A DNA stretch of 64,000 bases from Cladopsammia gracilis (Eukaryota; Cnidaria; Anthozoa; Scleractinia; Dendrophylliidae). The stretch is taken from the NCBI GenBank assembly GCA_022457155.1, contig JAJGOT010000155.1, positions 373,001 to 437,000 on the forward strand, in the 5' to 3' direction. Below the pieces are notes generated by a model. That model was not told the origin of the DNA. It worked only from the letters and a program-made list of their open reading frames with translations, and did no database searches. The position numbers and the translations under genes are program-made. Of the stretch, positions 16,197 to 27,652 are shown in pieces. Each line of letters starts with the position of its first letter. Position 1 is the stretch's first letter.

Positions 16197-17843
16197 CAAA
16201 GGTGTAAATTATTTCCCAAATATACAACATTTACATGATTGTCTGTGAATGAACAGTGAGTAAAATGTGCTTTGTATGCATATACAGTATCTTGAGTTTA
16301 CAGCATTCTTCATAAAATAGTTCAATAAGAAATAACATTCGAATGGTTTAGTAAGGAGAATTTCTCTTTACAATTTGGATAAAAATATTTTGTTAGCAAA
16401 AAACAATTTACTGTTAGCAATCATGACCATCTAATCTGTAGCAACTGTATACATGTAGGTAAACACATGACACATGAACATTACTGCTTCACATTTATTA
16501 TTGGAACGGTGATAAGTATCTTAAATCTCCTCACAATATCAGTGTACGAGCAAGTACATAAATTATGCAAATTGAGAACCTGATCACCTTCAACATGAGT
16601 TGTCTGTGGAAGTTGAATACGAATTCACTGTAGTTATATGGCTATGTGAACTGTATTGCACCAGTAAGGAGAATGTACATCAACAAATTAATTTTCATTT
16701 CGAGATTTTCAGAAAGGGGCTAACTGATCATTAAGGCCTAAGTCTGGTCTTAACCTAACGAATTCTCCATCTATGTCTCTATACATTGCTTATGGTATTT
16801 GTAGAGAATCTGTTGCTTCATCTTGAATATTCATGTTTTGTAATCAATTTTGTAATTCCCATGACCTGTATCCAAAATATATAGTACTGCTGGGAGAATC
16901 TCATGCCACTTTCACCATTGAGTTGTTATTTTTGGATAACATCACTTTTTAGCAGCAGTAACCTCCTGTGATCTCAACCATTCAAGTGAATAGAGAATTG
17001 GGTTACCAATTATTTGATACCCAGTATATAGAACAAAAGCTGTAGCAGCATCTAAAGGGAACAGGTTAATTTGGGAGATAGCACTCACAAGCTTCAAAAA
17101 TGGAATTTAATTGAGACAATCAAAATAAACAGAACACCACTGCATATTGTCCTGGAGCCATGTCCACAACAGTACTTAATACATCCACTTTCAGACCAAT
17201 TTTCCTTCTGACAAAATTAATGAAGATAGGTGGCGGGAGGGGGGGAGAGGAAGGCCCTCAGGATTGTTTGGTTCCCAGTCCCATAGCAGTTACAGCGACC
17301 CACAGCTCAAAACCCAAAACTGACCAGCACTAGCTCCCATTTATTTTATTTTAGGAAGTACAATTTAAATGGCAGAGACTGGGAACGAAAATGTCTCAAC
17401 TTTAAATTTTGGGGCCATTGCCAGCAAGCAATTATTCCATCTCTCCCTCCCACATCGCTAAAATTTTGCAGTGCATCCTCCCCCGAGCTTCGCGAGGTTC
17501 TGCGAGACACGTATTTCTAGTTTATGCAAATATTCTCCGTTCCCTGGTAGGCTAAGTATAACCAAACTCCCGACTTGGCAGCCCCTCCCTCAATGTTTTC
17601 TTTTGTAATCTCCCAGATTCTGGGAGACATGTGACCAGCCTGTGCCAGGGTCTTTCTTTCTCTCGCTCCAGAGGGCGGGAAGAAGAGAGACCCTGGGAAC
17701 GAGGTTGGGTCGGCCGGAGGGTCACAGGCGCCAAACCCCAGTATCCCCACGTTTTCTGCGCTCGTTCGTGCACCGGTTTTTAGCTATTTCACGGGTCTTT
17801 CACGGTCCCACAAATTTAACGCCTGGAACAGGCTAAGTGATTT

Positions 17844-19014
17844 CAGTTCGAGATATAAAATGCTAGTAAAAAAAAGAAGAACTAAGTTATTGCTGAATCA
17901 GTTACATAAGGGTCGTCCATGTTTTTTTCCTTTCTTCTTTACTTTCCTTTCTTTCTTTCTTTGTTTTTTTTTTGTTAGGGGTTGGGCTACGATGGCGGGG
18001 GTTGGTGCACCATTTCTGCTGGGCACCATTTGTTTCCTCTTTTTAATACCATTTACGATTTTGGATATGAACAAAGCGTAAAAGTGTTAATTTTGGTTTA
18101 CTTTTGACACGTAGAGAGGTTTTCAGTTCATTTTAACTTAATGGCCTCATTCGCACCTCCCCATCACTTTTAAAGCCGGCCGTTTTTTACAAACTTTTCT
18201 CCTGCACTACTGGCTCTTATCAGCAGCTATCAGTACCATGCGATCAGGCGGTTTATCTCCCTATTTCTCAGAGAGGAGAGTATGATCACAGTTTAGCTGA
18301 ACTGTGACTAAGGAAACAAAATGTAGGCTAACCTCTCGAACATGTTAAAATTAGCTTTCTCAAGATAAGGAACCCTTGTAAGAGGTGATTCAATAAAAAT
18401 ATGTTTTGAATTAAGATTCTTTTTTCTTAAGGTTCATATTATTCCCATGCACAGTGCTTCGCAAACAAACACGGAACTGACTGTCGCAATGTACGCTTTT
18501 GACGTCATCACCCTGGCCTTAGCCAGATTATCAGAGAGCACTTCATATCTAGATCTTAAGCAAACAAAATAACTGGGTTAAATAATAACCCACAAATTAA
18601 TCTCCTCGCGATGTTATTGGATATAACACATCACGTGGTACAAAATTAGATGTCAGGTACATGACGTCTGTGTCCACATCCTGCCTCATTTCGACGACAA
18701 TTAAAACAAACTGACAAGTCAAGTTCAAAGTCAGTTTTGTATGAAAAAGAAATAAATTCAGTCAACAAAACTTGCAAAATAGATTAACACTTTCTCTATG
18801 AGCATCGAACTGAAAGTATTTGTTTATTCTATTGACGAAATTGCTTCCACAGGTCTTTTTTTTTTACTGATTGTGTGTTACGTTAAAATACTTTGTAGAC
18901 CTCTATATCTGCCCTCATGACTTAAATTTGGCCAGACGTTATTTACAAATTCAATGCTAAGGTGATGGAATGCCGGTATAAACAGTGGAACGGTAAATAT
19001 GAAATAGTCACTGA
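17844..19014. other. Non-coding spacer downstream of TRAF gene 4
   Basis: No supported gene. Pyrimidine-rich patch at 17,930-17,970. An AATAAA hexamer on the minus strand at 18823-18828 lies about 190 nt behind the stop of the neighbouring TRAF gene and may serve its 3' end. Confidence 0.4.
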
Positions 19015-21942
19015 TCAGTTGGAAAAAGTGAACACTTTTGCATTCCTTGAAAACTTCCTTTCCACTTGTTTCACAAATTTTACTTTGATAAAGATGGTAT
19101 CGTCCTTGATATAGTAGCGCGAATACAAATCCTTATGAAATACGAACTCCCACACACCACAAGCCGGCTCGGACGATTCGTTCGGTCTTGCTAATCCTTC
19201 GGCGGTGGGCTGAAGTTCTTGCTTTAAATGTCTTCGTTTCTCTTCTAACTCGTTTTGATCTAACAACGTAAACAACACCGCATCTTGAAATGGCCATGTA
19301 AGAAGTCCATCATATTCTCCAACTCGAACTCTGAGATAGATTGACATAAAATTGCCTTTCTCTTCTTTGGTTTCGTGAGTATAGTACCCGTCAGGATAGA
19401 GCTCCAAATTGAATTTGTAACCGTTGGGAGAAGAATAGAACGAATCGCTAACTATTCCTCTTTGTTCGTTGGCTTGAGCAGCAGCCATGACGGATGAAAA
19501 GTTCGATATTTTCCATATAAAAGGAGAATTCTGCAAGCGTTCTAACTTTTCTTCAAGGAGAGTTATCTTCTCGGCTTGTTCTTGGATTGTCTGGGACATT
19601 TTAACCATTCCCTTGCAGGCCAAATGTAGATGGGTGTCTTTCATGGCATCAAGATGAGCTTGAAAATCACGCCTCTGAAACTAGTTAAATAAAATGACTG
19701 TCAGAATTTAATTCTCTATTTTCCATTTGCCCATAATTCACTTTGTTTGCCCCCCAAATTTTGCATAAACTATTGTTTGTAAATGCTCTTGAGAGGACTG
19801 TATATTCCCAAGAGTATTTCAAAACAATAGTTTATCCAAAATTTTGGGGGCAAACAAAGTGTATTATGGGCAATTCGAAAATAGAGAATACTGCATAGTG
19901 CTGTGTAGTCTGTCGAGTGTGATCGTTCGGGTTAGTGCAGTTCTGAAAAGAACTGTGGCTGTTATATAGCTGGAGTTTTTCTCAATAAAAACACGCGCGT
20001 CGATTGGTTGATTCATGGTCACATGACATCTAACAAACGAACTGTTTCCAGCCAGTTGTCCTAGGCGGGCAACATTTGCGAAAGCGGGCAACAATTATGA
20101 CGTCAGAGGGTAACATTGCACTGTTGCCCGTTAGCCCACGTGATCAGACCGTGACAAAAGGTGGCATGATTATGATGCAATTGACGTTTACCTCGAGTGC
20201 TCGGCGCGTTTTTGAAACCGTTTTTTTTTTTCACGAAAAAGAAAGCTATTTAACAAATCACTTAATGACTTCGTCTCGGGAAACATCGAGATTCTCGGGG
20301 AAACAAAATTCACTGTTACCCTCAGGACCAGTCATTTAGTGTTTATTGTTGACATTGACTGAAGTTTCGACAAGCTGCGAGGAAGTCATCTTTAGAGTCA
20401 TGAAGATGACTTCACATTGTTGGCCTATTTGCTATGCATTACACGAGCACATATTGGCTTAAAGTGTGATAAGTTAACTTTATCGCGTTCGAAGAACGCA
20501 ATTCTAATTTGGTTCGTGTTGGTTGTCCTGTGGTTTACATGCAGTAAAATTTGAGATTTTTTGGTAGACGGTCTTCCAAATGGCCGCCCCTATTGGTTTC
20601 TTCAGGGGCTCATTTCCGCCGGAAGTTCCTTCGAACGCGTCTCCATGATCTCCGATTACTGCTAGTTTACACAGGGTGCCCATTCAGCTCGACGGCTGTT
20701 ATCCAGAAGACCCCGCATGTAAAAATACATTTCATAAAATTAAACAATAAAACACTACATAAAACGTAAAGATAGATTGCGCTGAAAATGCTAGGAAGTA
20801 CATACGATACATACAAATATAAATCATAGCTTAAAAGTTGCTATGAATATACAGTGTACGTGGTTGATGCAACGAGATTTCCAAAGCTGATGTTTTGCGC
20901 GCGCTGATTGGCTAATCAAACTCCGGATATCATTTGCTATTCCCCTCCTGGCATTATCCTAGATTTCGCGCGTGAGTTTTTCCCCCATTTGTCAGAAAAA
21001 TGGTATATAATTGGGGTTAAGTATCCTCTGGATGGTTTAAACTAAAACAACTATTAAACTTAAATAATCGTTTAATATTCAAACAGTTTTGCGCTAAGCC
21101 AAATTTAAAACAACGGGAAAGCGCATTATGGATATTGTCGCCATGGAGATAGCGCATAATGCTAAGATATTACACTGACAACAATCGCGGACTTAAGCAG
21201 CTTTCGGATTTACACAGTTTCCCTAAAATCACCTTTCCTCTAAACCTGATACTTTTCATAATATGTTACCTTGATTGCACAACCCAGGGTACTGTATTCA
21301 CAATCTATTACAGTCAGAGGACAAAGCCGCTCAGTGTGGTCATTCACCTGTTGGAGAAAAAAAAACTGTTAACGTGGGAATAATGCAGGACATATATCGT
21401 TTCCATCCCTAATGGTCGCCGACGTACTCCACGGCTACATTACTCCAGGCCTCCAAGGAAAACGAAACGGCATTACGGACCGCTATCTAAATACATTCAG
21501 CCTTCTTTTCGGTTTTCAAGGCTTTAGGGAATCCCCCCTCTCGTTCCCCCCCCCCCCCCCCCTTTCCCACCCCACCCCGGCTTAGCCGGGCAATCCTGTA
21601 TAGCATCAGTGGAAGGAATAGTGAGTTTGATATTTAATCAATAATACCTCTTCTCTTGCTATGTTTGATCCACATTTATTGCTGCACTCGACTGGAAATC
21701 GTCCACAGGCTTCATTGTGTGCCTAAACCAGAATAAAAAGAAAGCAAAAAGTAAATAAAATGAAATCCCGTGTGTTCTGACCTTTCAAGTTCAATCATTG
21801 CACTTCACATATCATGGATTGGGGGGGGGGGGGGGGGGAGAGGATCAGTGAGCTAAAAAATGGACTGATAACGGCAGCCAGAGGCACCTTTATAGGAGCT
21901 GCCGTCCGATCTCACTGGAAATTCAATGCCATCCGCAACTCT

Positions 21943-21977
<35 letters not shown>

Positions 21978-24900
21978 TTTTAAATGAAAAGGCAGGGGTA
22001 AGAATGAATGAAGCAAATTTAATAATACACGTTTTGCGTTAAACATAGAAACTTGTGGAGCTTCGAAAACAAGCCAAATCTCAGTCAAACATAATGAATG
22101 ATACTTATAAAGCATGCATATCACATGCGTTTCATGGAGCTTTACGTGTCGGCTCATGTACTTATTGAAGGCGTCTTTGGCAGCCGCTATCGGTCCATCG
22201 TTTATCTCATCTCCCCCACTCCACCTATGAACGGATGCATTGGCGGATCTAAGGGAGGGGACAGGGGGATCTGCCCCTCCCCCTTACCTTATAAAAAATA
22301 AGCTCTCCCCCCCCCCCCCCCCCATGTCACTCCGCCTCCCTCCCCTCCCCTCCCTTATGATGGAGTCTGGATTCACCACAGGAATGTATGACACTGAGAG
22401 TGGTCACAGCCAGGATTCGTTACATGCCCAGTGGTTTTAAGTCACCATTGAAGACGAAACCGCCAGTCATACGTGCCCATCCGGGCCACGTGAAGGCCTA
22501 ACCGTTTGTGGATGTCATGGCAATAGCTGCACCTTAATCCTCAGTTATTCTATAACCTTAAATATGTTGGTCTGCCCGGTATTCGAGCCCGCGACCTCCT
22601 GCTCCGCATACTGGCTCTCTACCAACTGAGCTGTGGGCGGCACCGTGGTCTAGTGGTTAGCGCGTCGGACTTTCAACCTGAAGGTCGGTGGTTCGAGCCT
22701 AGTCTCTGCCGCCGTGTTGTTTCCTTATACACCCAGGTGTATAAATGGGTACCGACGACAAAATGCTGGGGGTAACCCTGCGATGGACTAGCATCCCATC
22801 CAGGGGGGAGTAGCAATATTCCTAGTTGCTTCATGCTACGGAAACCGGGTTAAGCTCCGGCCGTGTGGGCCATCGTGGCCCGAGTGCGACTTTACCTTAC
22901 CAACTGAGCTAATCAGGGGGCGGTGGATAACATACTTAACAATCCTAACTAGTAGAAGGCTAGCCAATTTTATTTACAAAACGTGGGGGAGTTGAATGTG
23001 GGACTACATAAATCAACTTTACGGCAAGAAAAAATTGAACCAGGCTATTTACGAAATAAAGGCTCCTGAAAGGGTTGATGACGTAACACTACCAATATTT
23101 AGGTAGTGCTTCTCATTAGCTTCTACTTATCCAATCAGAATCATTGCCTCTGGATCTTTCTAATGTACGCCGTCAGTATGGATTTTTCAAGACGTTCTTC
23201 TGACGTCTGTTCGTTCTCCCGATAATTTAAGTAGCAGAGAGACCGCGGAAAAATCTCTTCTCAAGAAATGACCACCTACAAAGCAACTCACCGTTTTCTC
23301 TAGTTTGGGAAAGGGTGCAGCACAGAACGCGCATTGCATCACGGACCAGAGGCACGTGGACTCCACGTGTGCAATGACGTCCTTGCGAAGAACTTGTTCA
23401 TCACAACCAGCGTTAACACAAGGTACCGGCTCATAACCGCACTCCTCCCCGTGTTTCTAAGAACATGACAAAAACAAATAAGCAATAAATTATTGTAAAC
23501 AACAATAAAAGCAGGGTCGAGAAAAAGGCACCCGTACGAAGATAGTCAGACCAAGAAACAAACAACATTACAACAAAATGTTACCTTAACAGCTCTAAGC
23601 TCCCCAGTCCAGGGGCAAGCGTTATTGGGACATTTGACCTTTGCGTCAAGTATTTTACGATGACACGCAACGTCAGAAAAAATCTGCAAATGAGGAATAC
23701 CATCAGGTGTGCCATTTACTTCTATCCACTGTTTCCACATCGAATTGGAATTTAGAAATGTTGTTTTTTTGTGGAGGAAGGGAAACAGAAGCACCCAGAG
23801 GAAAAACGGTGGCCACGGATGAGAACCAAGAACAAACACAAACCCTGCTCTTGGACCCTTTATTAGTAAAGAAAATCACATGGAAGCGAGTGCAGTTCGT
23901 GATTTATGGGCATGAGTGATGTTTTGAAAGGGTTAACAAAACAGAGGTACATGTATAAGTTAAAATGTCCTTAAAAGGAAAAACTTTAATCACCAATTTA
24001 ACTCCCAGCAATGATCAAATTTGTAGACAACAATTAATGAGCCGAGAAAAAGCCTAGAGAATTGAAAGCTCTAGTAAATTACCTAAAAAGGAAAATAATT
24101 TTACCCACTATTGTTTATTGTTATAAGAGGGATTAAACCAAGCGTTTAAAATTTGTAGGCAACAATTAATGAGCCGAGAAAAAAAACCTACAGAAAACTC
24201 TAGTAAATTACATAAAAAGACGACAATTGATCCAACTAATGTTTATTGTTACAAGAGGGAATACATCAGGCGCTTAAAATTTGCAGCCAACAATGAACTG
24301 TGGATGAAGCCAACAAAACGCCTCATTAATTCTTCTATTAAACATTATCGTTTCAAAGAGATTAAGTGTGTTTACCCCTGCGAGGTGTGTAAAATATCTG
24401 TGCTAAAAAGAATAAAGTAAGAAAATAACGCGCTTCTAATTTCATGACTGCTGCCAGTCTTACGTATATTCCGTAACATATATTGTAATCGGAACAAAAC
24501 AATGCGATCAATAATGAAACACATCACAAAATATTCGATTTGATGACACGAGTCAACACGAGTCCGGATGTATAATTTTCCGCCTCATTGTATATAATTA
24601 CGTCATACACATTTATACTTGTCAGCAGAATGATCATGTTGCATGTATTGGTACGGTATTGCATCCTGCATGCATATCCGCATGTATCGTATCGCTATAA
24701 ATTGAAACTGACTCACTAGAAATGACAAGGGAGATACGTCAAAGGTCGCTTAACAAAAAGAAACAAATAACATTAAATACTGTACCCTGTCTCTTGAGAT
24801 CGGTTCTCTGTCTGCTGGGCATTGAGGTGTTGCAGATCTAAAACGAAGAATAGTAAAAGCGACAAGGTCTCGCCTGTTTGACCTACCGTTTTAACTGCTA

Positions 24901-25783
24901 CATTTTTGGCATTAACAGGGTTACATAGTAAAGTAAATCAAATAGAAACTTAAATAAATACGTTATCTTCTCTGTAAAACCCCCGGCGTAAAACCACTGA
25001 CGTAAGCCAACTGATGAGTTGAAGCTGAAATTTGATTCGGTTCATTTGTTTTGGCATTCGGGTCGAGAATATGAAATCAACAACCTTCCAGTTTCACTGT
25101 AATAAGCAGTATAGTTTGGTTCTGTATCTTAATGGAATCGAAAATAAAGTCATAAAGCGAATTAGGGAGCCCATGATTATGAAATGTCGACGACTTAATT
25201 AATTATTTCGCTTGTTTAATACTCGCTCGTCTTCCTCTTACGATTTACAAATTCATTCACAACAAATCAGCATGTATATTCAGTTAAATGGTTAGTTATG
25301 TCGTACTAGATGCAGAATCACTCCTTAAGTTAAGTTAAATTACTTATAAAGTTAATCTGAGGGCAAAAAGGAAGTAAAGGGACTCAGTTCTATTCATGAC
25401 TGCAGCTTGCAAGAACAAGATAATTTATATCAACGAACAAGATAAAAAGCAACTTTGCACATTTTAAGCGGCACAGTCCCTTATCTGACTGAGAACTGAT
25501 TTATAAGGAATAATTTATTATGACTGTGATCGCTTTCCTAAGGGAGAAGATCGAGAGATTCAGCTACGCTGAGAAATGATTAGACAAGCAAATATAAAAC
25601 ACAACCGATTCCGTACCTTAATATTGTCCCAACGCAGATCTCGCAGAGTCTGTGGCCGCATTTTTCGATCTGAATGGGATCTTTAAGCGGTAATTGACAC
25701 ACAAGACAATCCCAGTCATCAGGGATTTCACCAACAAACTCGTAGTCGTAGCCTCCCAGATCAGGCACACCGCCCGCCGCCAT
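19015..25783 (-). CDS. TRAF-family E3 ligase/adaptor, gene 4 of the array (7 exons)
   Basis: Exons (high to low): 25617-25783, 24786-24837, 23585-23683, 23292-23456, 21648-21722, 21270-21347, 19015-19680. GT-AG sites are present at every junction and the frame is kept, giving about 433 residues. Exon 1: RING with CLVC, CGH and CEIC. Exon 2 supplies the last metal pair in CPADRE (C3HC3D type RING). Exons 3-6: TRAF-type zinc fingers (CPNNACPWTGEL; CGYEPVPCVNAGC; CGRFPVECSNKCG; CPLTVIDCEYSTLGC). Exon 7: a short coiled coil (EQAEKITLLEEKLERLQ), then the MATH/TRAF-C domain, SPFIWKISNFSSV to IFIKVKFV. TRAF proteins couple TNF/Toll-type receptors to ubiquitin signalling. Start ATG at 25783 rather than the upstream in-frame one at 25843, by comparison with its paralogues. 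The acceptor of exon 7 could be 6 nt shifted (19674). Most divergent of the four: exon 1 is 3 nt shorter and exon 3 is 99 instead of 102 nt. Confidence 0.88.
19711..19889. mobile_element. Fold-back MITE in intron 6 of TRAF gene 4
   Basis: Long terminal inverted repeats (about 65-75 bp): attctctatttt...cccataat...tttgtttgcccccaaattttg at the left and its complement at the right, with a short centre around 19,785-19,800. Non-coding. Confidence 0.75.
19985..20338 (+). repeat. Dispersed repeat in intron 6, matching 52,995-53,320
   Basis: Shares gattcatggtca, tgacatctaacaaa, gcgaaagcgggcaaca, cacgtgatcagaccgtgaca, cctcgagtgctcggcgcgtt and aacaaatcacttaatgact, in order, with the copy in intron 6 of TRAF gene 1. 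Similar sequences are common in stony coral genomes (background knowledge). Confidence 0.8.
20346..20410 (-). mobile_element. Penelope-like 3' tip with decayed hammerhead-like core
   Basis: On the minus strand: CTAAAGA, stem segment TGACTT...GTTGTC-like, then GAAAC. It is nearly the same string as the better core at 55,715-55,745. One core base is changed (CTAAAGA instead of CTGAAGA), so it is probably inactive. Confidence 0.45.
21543..21561. repeat. Homopolymer C run
   Basis: Run of C with interruptions in intron 5/6 area of TRAF gene 4. A similar G run lies at 21820-21838 and a C run at 22308-22323. Confidence 0.8.
21942..21981. repeat. (TTTA)n microsatellite
   Basis: About ten TTTA units in intron 4 of TRAF gene 4. 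Confidence 0.95.
22440..22925 (-). mobile_element. Older tRNA-derived SINE, split by a younger SINE
   Basis: Minus-strand reading across the insertion gives a tRNA-like head: AGCTCAGTTGGTAGAG (A box) from 22,899-22,915 or 22,617-22,632, then GGTCGCGGGCTCGAATACC (B box) at about 22,576-22,596, followed by a non-tRNA body toward 22,440. The right boundary of the body is approximate. Confidence 0.6.
22633..22898 (+). mobile_element. tRNA-derived SINE inserted in an older SINE
   Basis: Plus-strand head with A box TGGTCTAGTGGTTAGCG and B box GGTTCGAGCC about 30 nt apart, then a conserved-looking body and a short tail ending in tttacctt. Flanked by a 12-bp target duplication accaactgagct (22621-22632 and 22899-22910), which is itself part of the older SINE's A-box region. 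This dates the events: minus-strand SINE first, plus-strand SINE second. Confidence 0.85.
24018..24290. repeat. Tandem duplication, ~130-bp unit, 2.1 copies
   Basis: aaatttgtag-caacaattaatgagccgagaa occurs at about 24018 and 24151, and a third start (aatttgcagccaacaatgaa) at 24279. In intron 2 of TRAF gene 4. The divergence of about 15 percent indicates an old event. Confidence 0.8.
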
Positions 25784-25843
25784 TTCAGTCGAAAACGGAA
25801 ACAACGCAGATATCGTAAACGTACGTGACATTACAAAGGACAC

Positions 25844-27246
25844 GCAAGTCCGCAGCTGTTCAAAAGTGAGCCGAGCGTCACGTTACTCTGTCACGTACTC
25901 TTCATTTACGTTCAGCTAATAATCCAACTCCTTGTCAAAATGAACTGAACTCCGTTTCAGCACACAAAAACTTTCGAATGTGTGGCTTTTTAAGTTTAAT
26001 TGATATTTAATTAATGTCATTGTATTTACAAGATAGTCACAGAACTATTATGGGCACGCAGCGCAGAATAGTTATAAACCCGCCCACTAAGGACCCCCAG
26101 GGGGGTCTCCCATGCTCGTCGGAAATTTTCGAAAAACTCCCTTAAAGGTACCAGAATCTCGCTTGATAGACGTGGTTCAAATGGAGTTTTACTCCTCAGA
26201 GGTATCAATTCTAAGACATGATAGTTCGAATTCATACTGTTTTCGGCTCAATATCCTAAGAGGTACGATTTTTAATAAGCACCCTGAGCAGTGAGAGCAG
26301 TACCAAACTACAAATGTACGACGAGCACCCCCTACATTTTTATGTGGGAGTCCCCTGGGTAAGCACGGGAAATACGACGTGCTTCGTCATCCATAACTAA
26401 ATGTTGCGAAAAAAAAAACGAGCTATGATATCCCATGTCAGCTCCATTCCTATGGTCTTCCCGACCCTGAGAAAAAGAAAAAGAAAGAAAAACTATTGGG
26501 GTGTGTTTCTCAAATCTCCAGAAAACAAACGGGTCAGAAAGCCATAGTATTTTTAGCCGTGCGTCCTCCCCTCCCCTTCCCCTCTCCCTCCAAAAACACG
26601 CCCCCACCCTCCCCTCTCCCCCGAGCTCTCTAATTGCAGGCTACAGTATTTTTAAATCATTTTCTATCGGATGGCGGTGTAGCTTCTAGGACTTTCTAGC
26701 TGCGCAAATCGGCCCGATTTGTTTCTTCAATTTTGGATTTTATTGCTTAGCTTTAACGGCAACAAAAATTGGATCATTTTTGTAAACATTCTGTGCAGTG
26801 ATGTAGCCCGGGGATGTAGCCTGATGCGGACCTGAAAAGTTTTTGGGGATTTTGAGAGACGCCCGGAGGACGCCCGCCTGGTCCGAGTCTTGTCACATTT
26901 GTAAGCCCATCAGTGGTCCACTGTGAACAACTTTGTCTCGTTTCCTTCAGAACGCCTCTGATGTGTCTGTCAGATTCTCTTCAAGCAATAAAAGTAACGT
27001 GACATAACAAAACTGTACTTTCATAATCGTGTTTACGGCTCATTATGTAAAACGCCGAACCAAGCAACCGTGGTGACACTTCGACAGGTTTTTTGCGCCT
27101 GCGCTCGAGTGTTTTTCATCCCGCCCAACTAGTTTTAAAGGAAAGGACTTCTTGTGGTGTAAACCTCATTGGAATCCTTTGAAAATGTGTTTTGCTGTTA
27201 CTTCTTAGGGGTAAAAATCAAAACGAGGATTCTGACACCTCGTAAC
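25844..27246. other. Spacer between TRAF genes 3 and 4, no gene seen
   Basis: Contains a probable inverted-repeat element at about 26,091-26,362 (left ggacccccaggggggtctcc...tgctcgtcg, right in inverted form gacgagcaccccctac...gggagtcccctggg). The rest shows no coding evidence. The region just above 25,784 is the likely promoter of TRAF gene 4. Confidence 0.4.
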
Positions 27247-27397
27247 TAGCCTGTTCCAGGCGTTAAGAATGTGCTGCCGGGGTGCAGCTAAAAACCGGTG
27301 CGCGAACAAGCAACAAAAACGTCTCCTTTCTTCTATTTCCGCTCGCCTCGCTCTGCTCCTTCGCGCCCTCCCTACTATCTGGACACCTGAACAGGCT
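27247..27397. mobile_element. Short copy of the TAGCCTGTTCCAGGCGTT family
   Basis: Begins with the same 18-bp end as the 3.8-kb element at 14,043 and shares ctaaaaaccggtgc-cgaac-agc with that element's right end (about 17,770). It ends with an inverted, less perfect tgaacaggcta. About 150 bp, without target duplication that I can see. Confidence 0.55.
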
Positions 27398-27652
27398 ACC
27401 AGGCAACAAAATAAAAGATGGGATCAGTCTCGGGGTTCAAAAACAGTCTACTTCCGGCGTGATACAACATTTCTAGCATCTTAGTCAATTCAAAATTCTA
27501 GCTAGCCGGCTGGCCATAAAAACTCTATTGTTATATGTAATGGCTGTCAATGTTTAATTTCAGGCCTGGTGGACCTATCAGAGAGACATGTACACAAGAA
27601 AGTATTGGCTGGCTACAGCTCCTGAAGAAAAGTGAGGAGTTTCACATAATTT

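Larger units (their letters stand above)
14043..17835. mobile_element. 3.8-kb element with 18-bp TIRs and 8-bp target duplication
   Basis: Perfect terminal inverted repeat TAGCCTGTTCCAGGCGTT at 14043-14060 and its complement at 17818-17835, flanked on both sides by agtgattt (14035-14042; 17836-17843). A second pair of longer inverted segments lies inside: an aacctcgttcccagggtct block near 14130 faces its inverse near 17700, about 90-100 bp each. An 8-bp duplication is the hallmark of hAT-like and P-like transposons, but no transposase is visible, so this is a non-autonomous element. The interior has a RecQ-like fragment, simple tandem repeats and otherwise no coding. The 18-bp end recurs at 27,247. 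Confidence 0.75.

Noticed and set aside
22633..22710. tRNA gene suggested by A and B boxes
   Set aside because: No complete cloverleaf or acceptor stem, and the sequence continues into a conserved SINE body with target duplications, so it is a tRNA-derived SINE.
24169..24420. 83-codon plus ORF
   Set aside because: Lies in the tandem-duplicated intronic sequence. The first repeat unit does not keep the frame.
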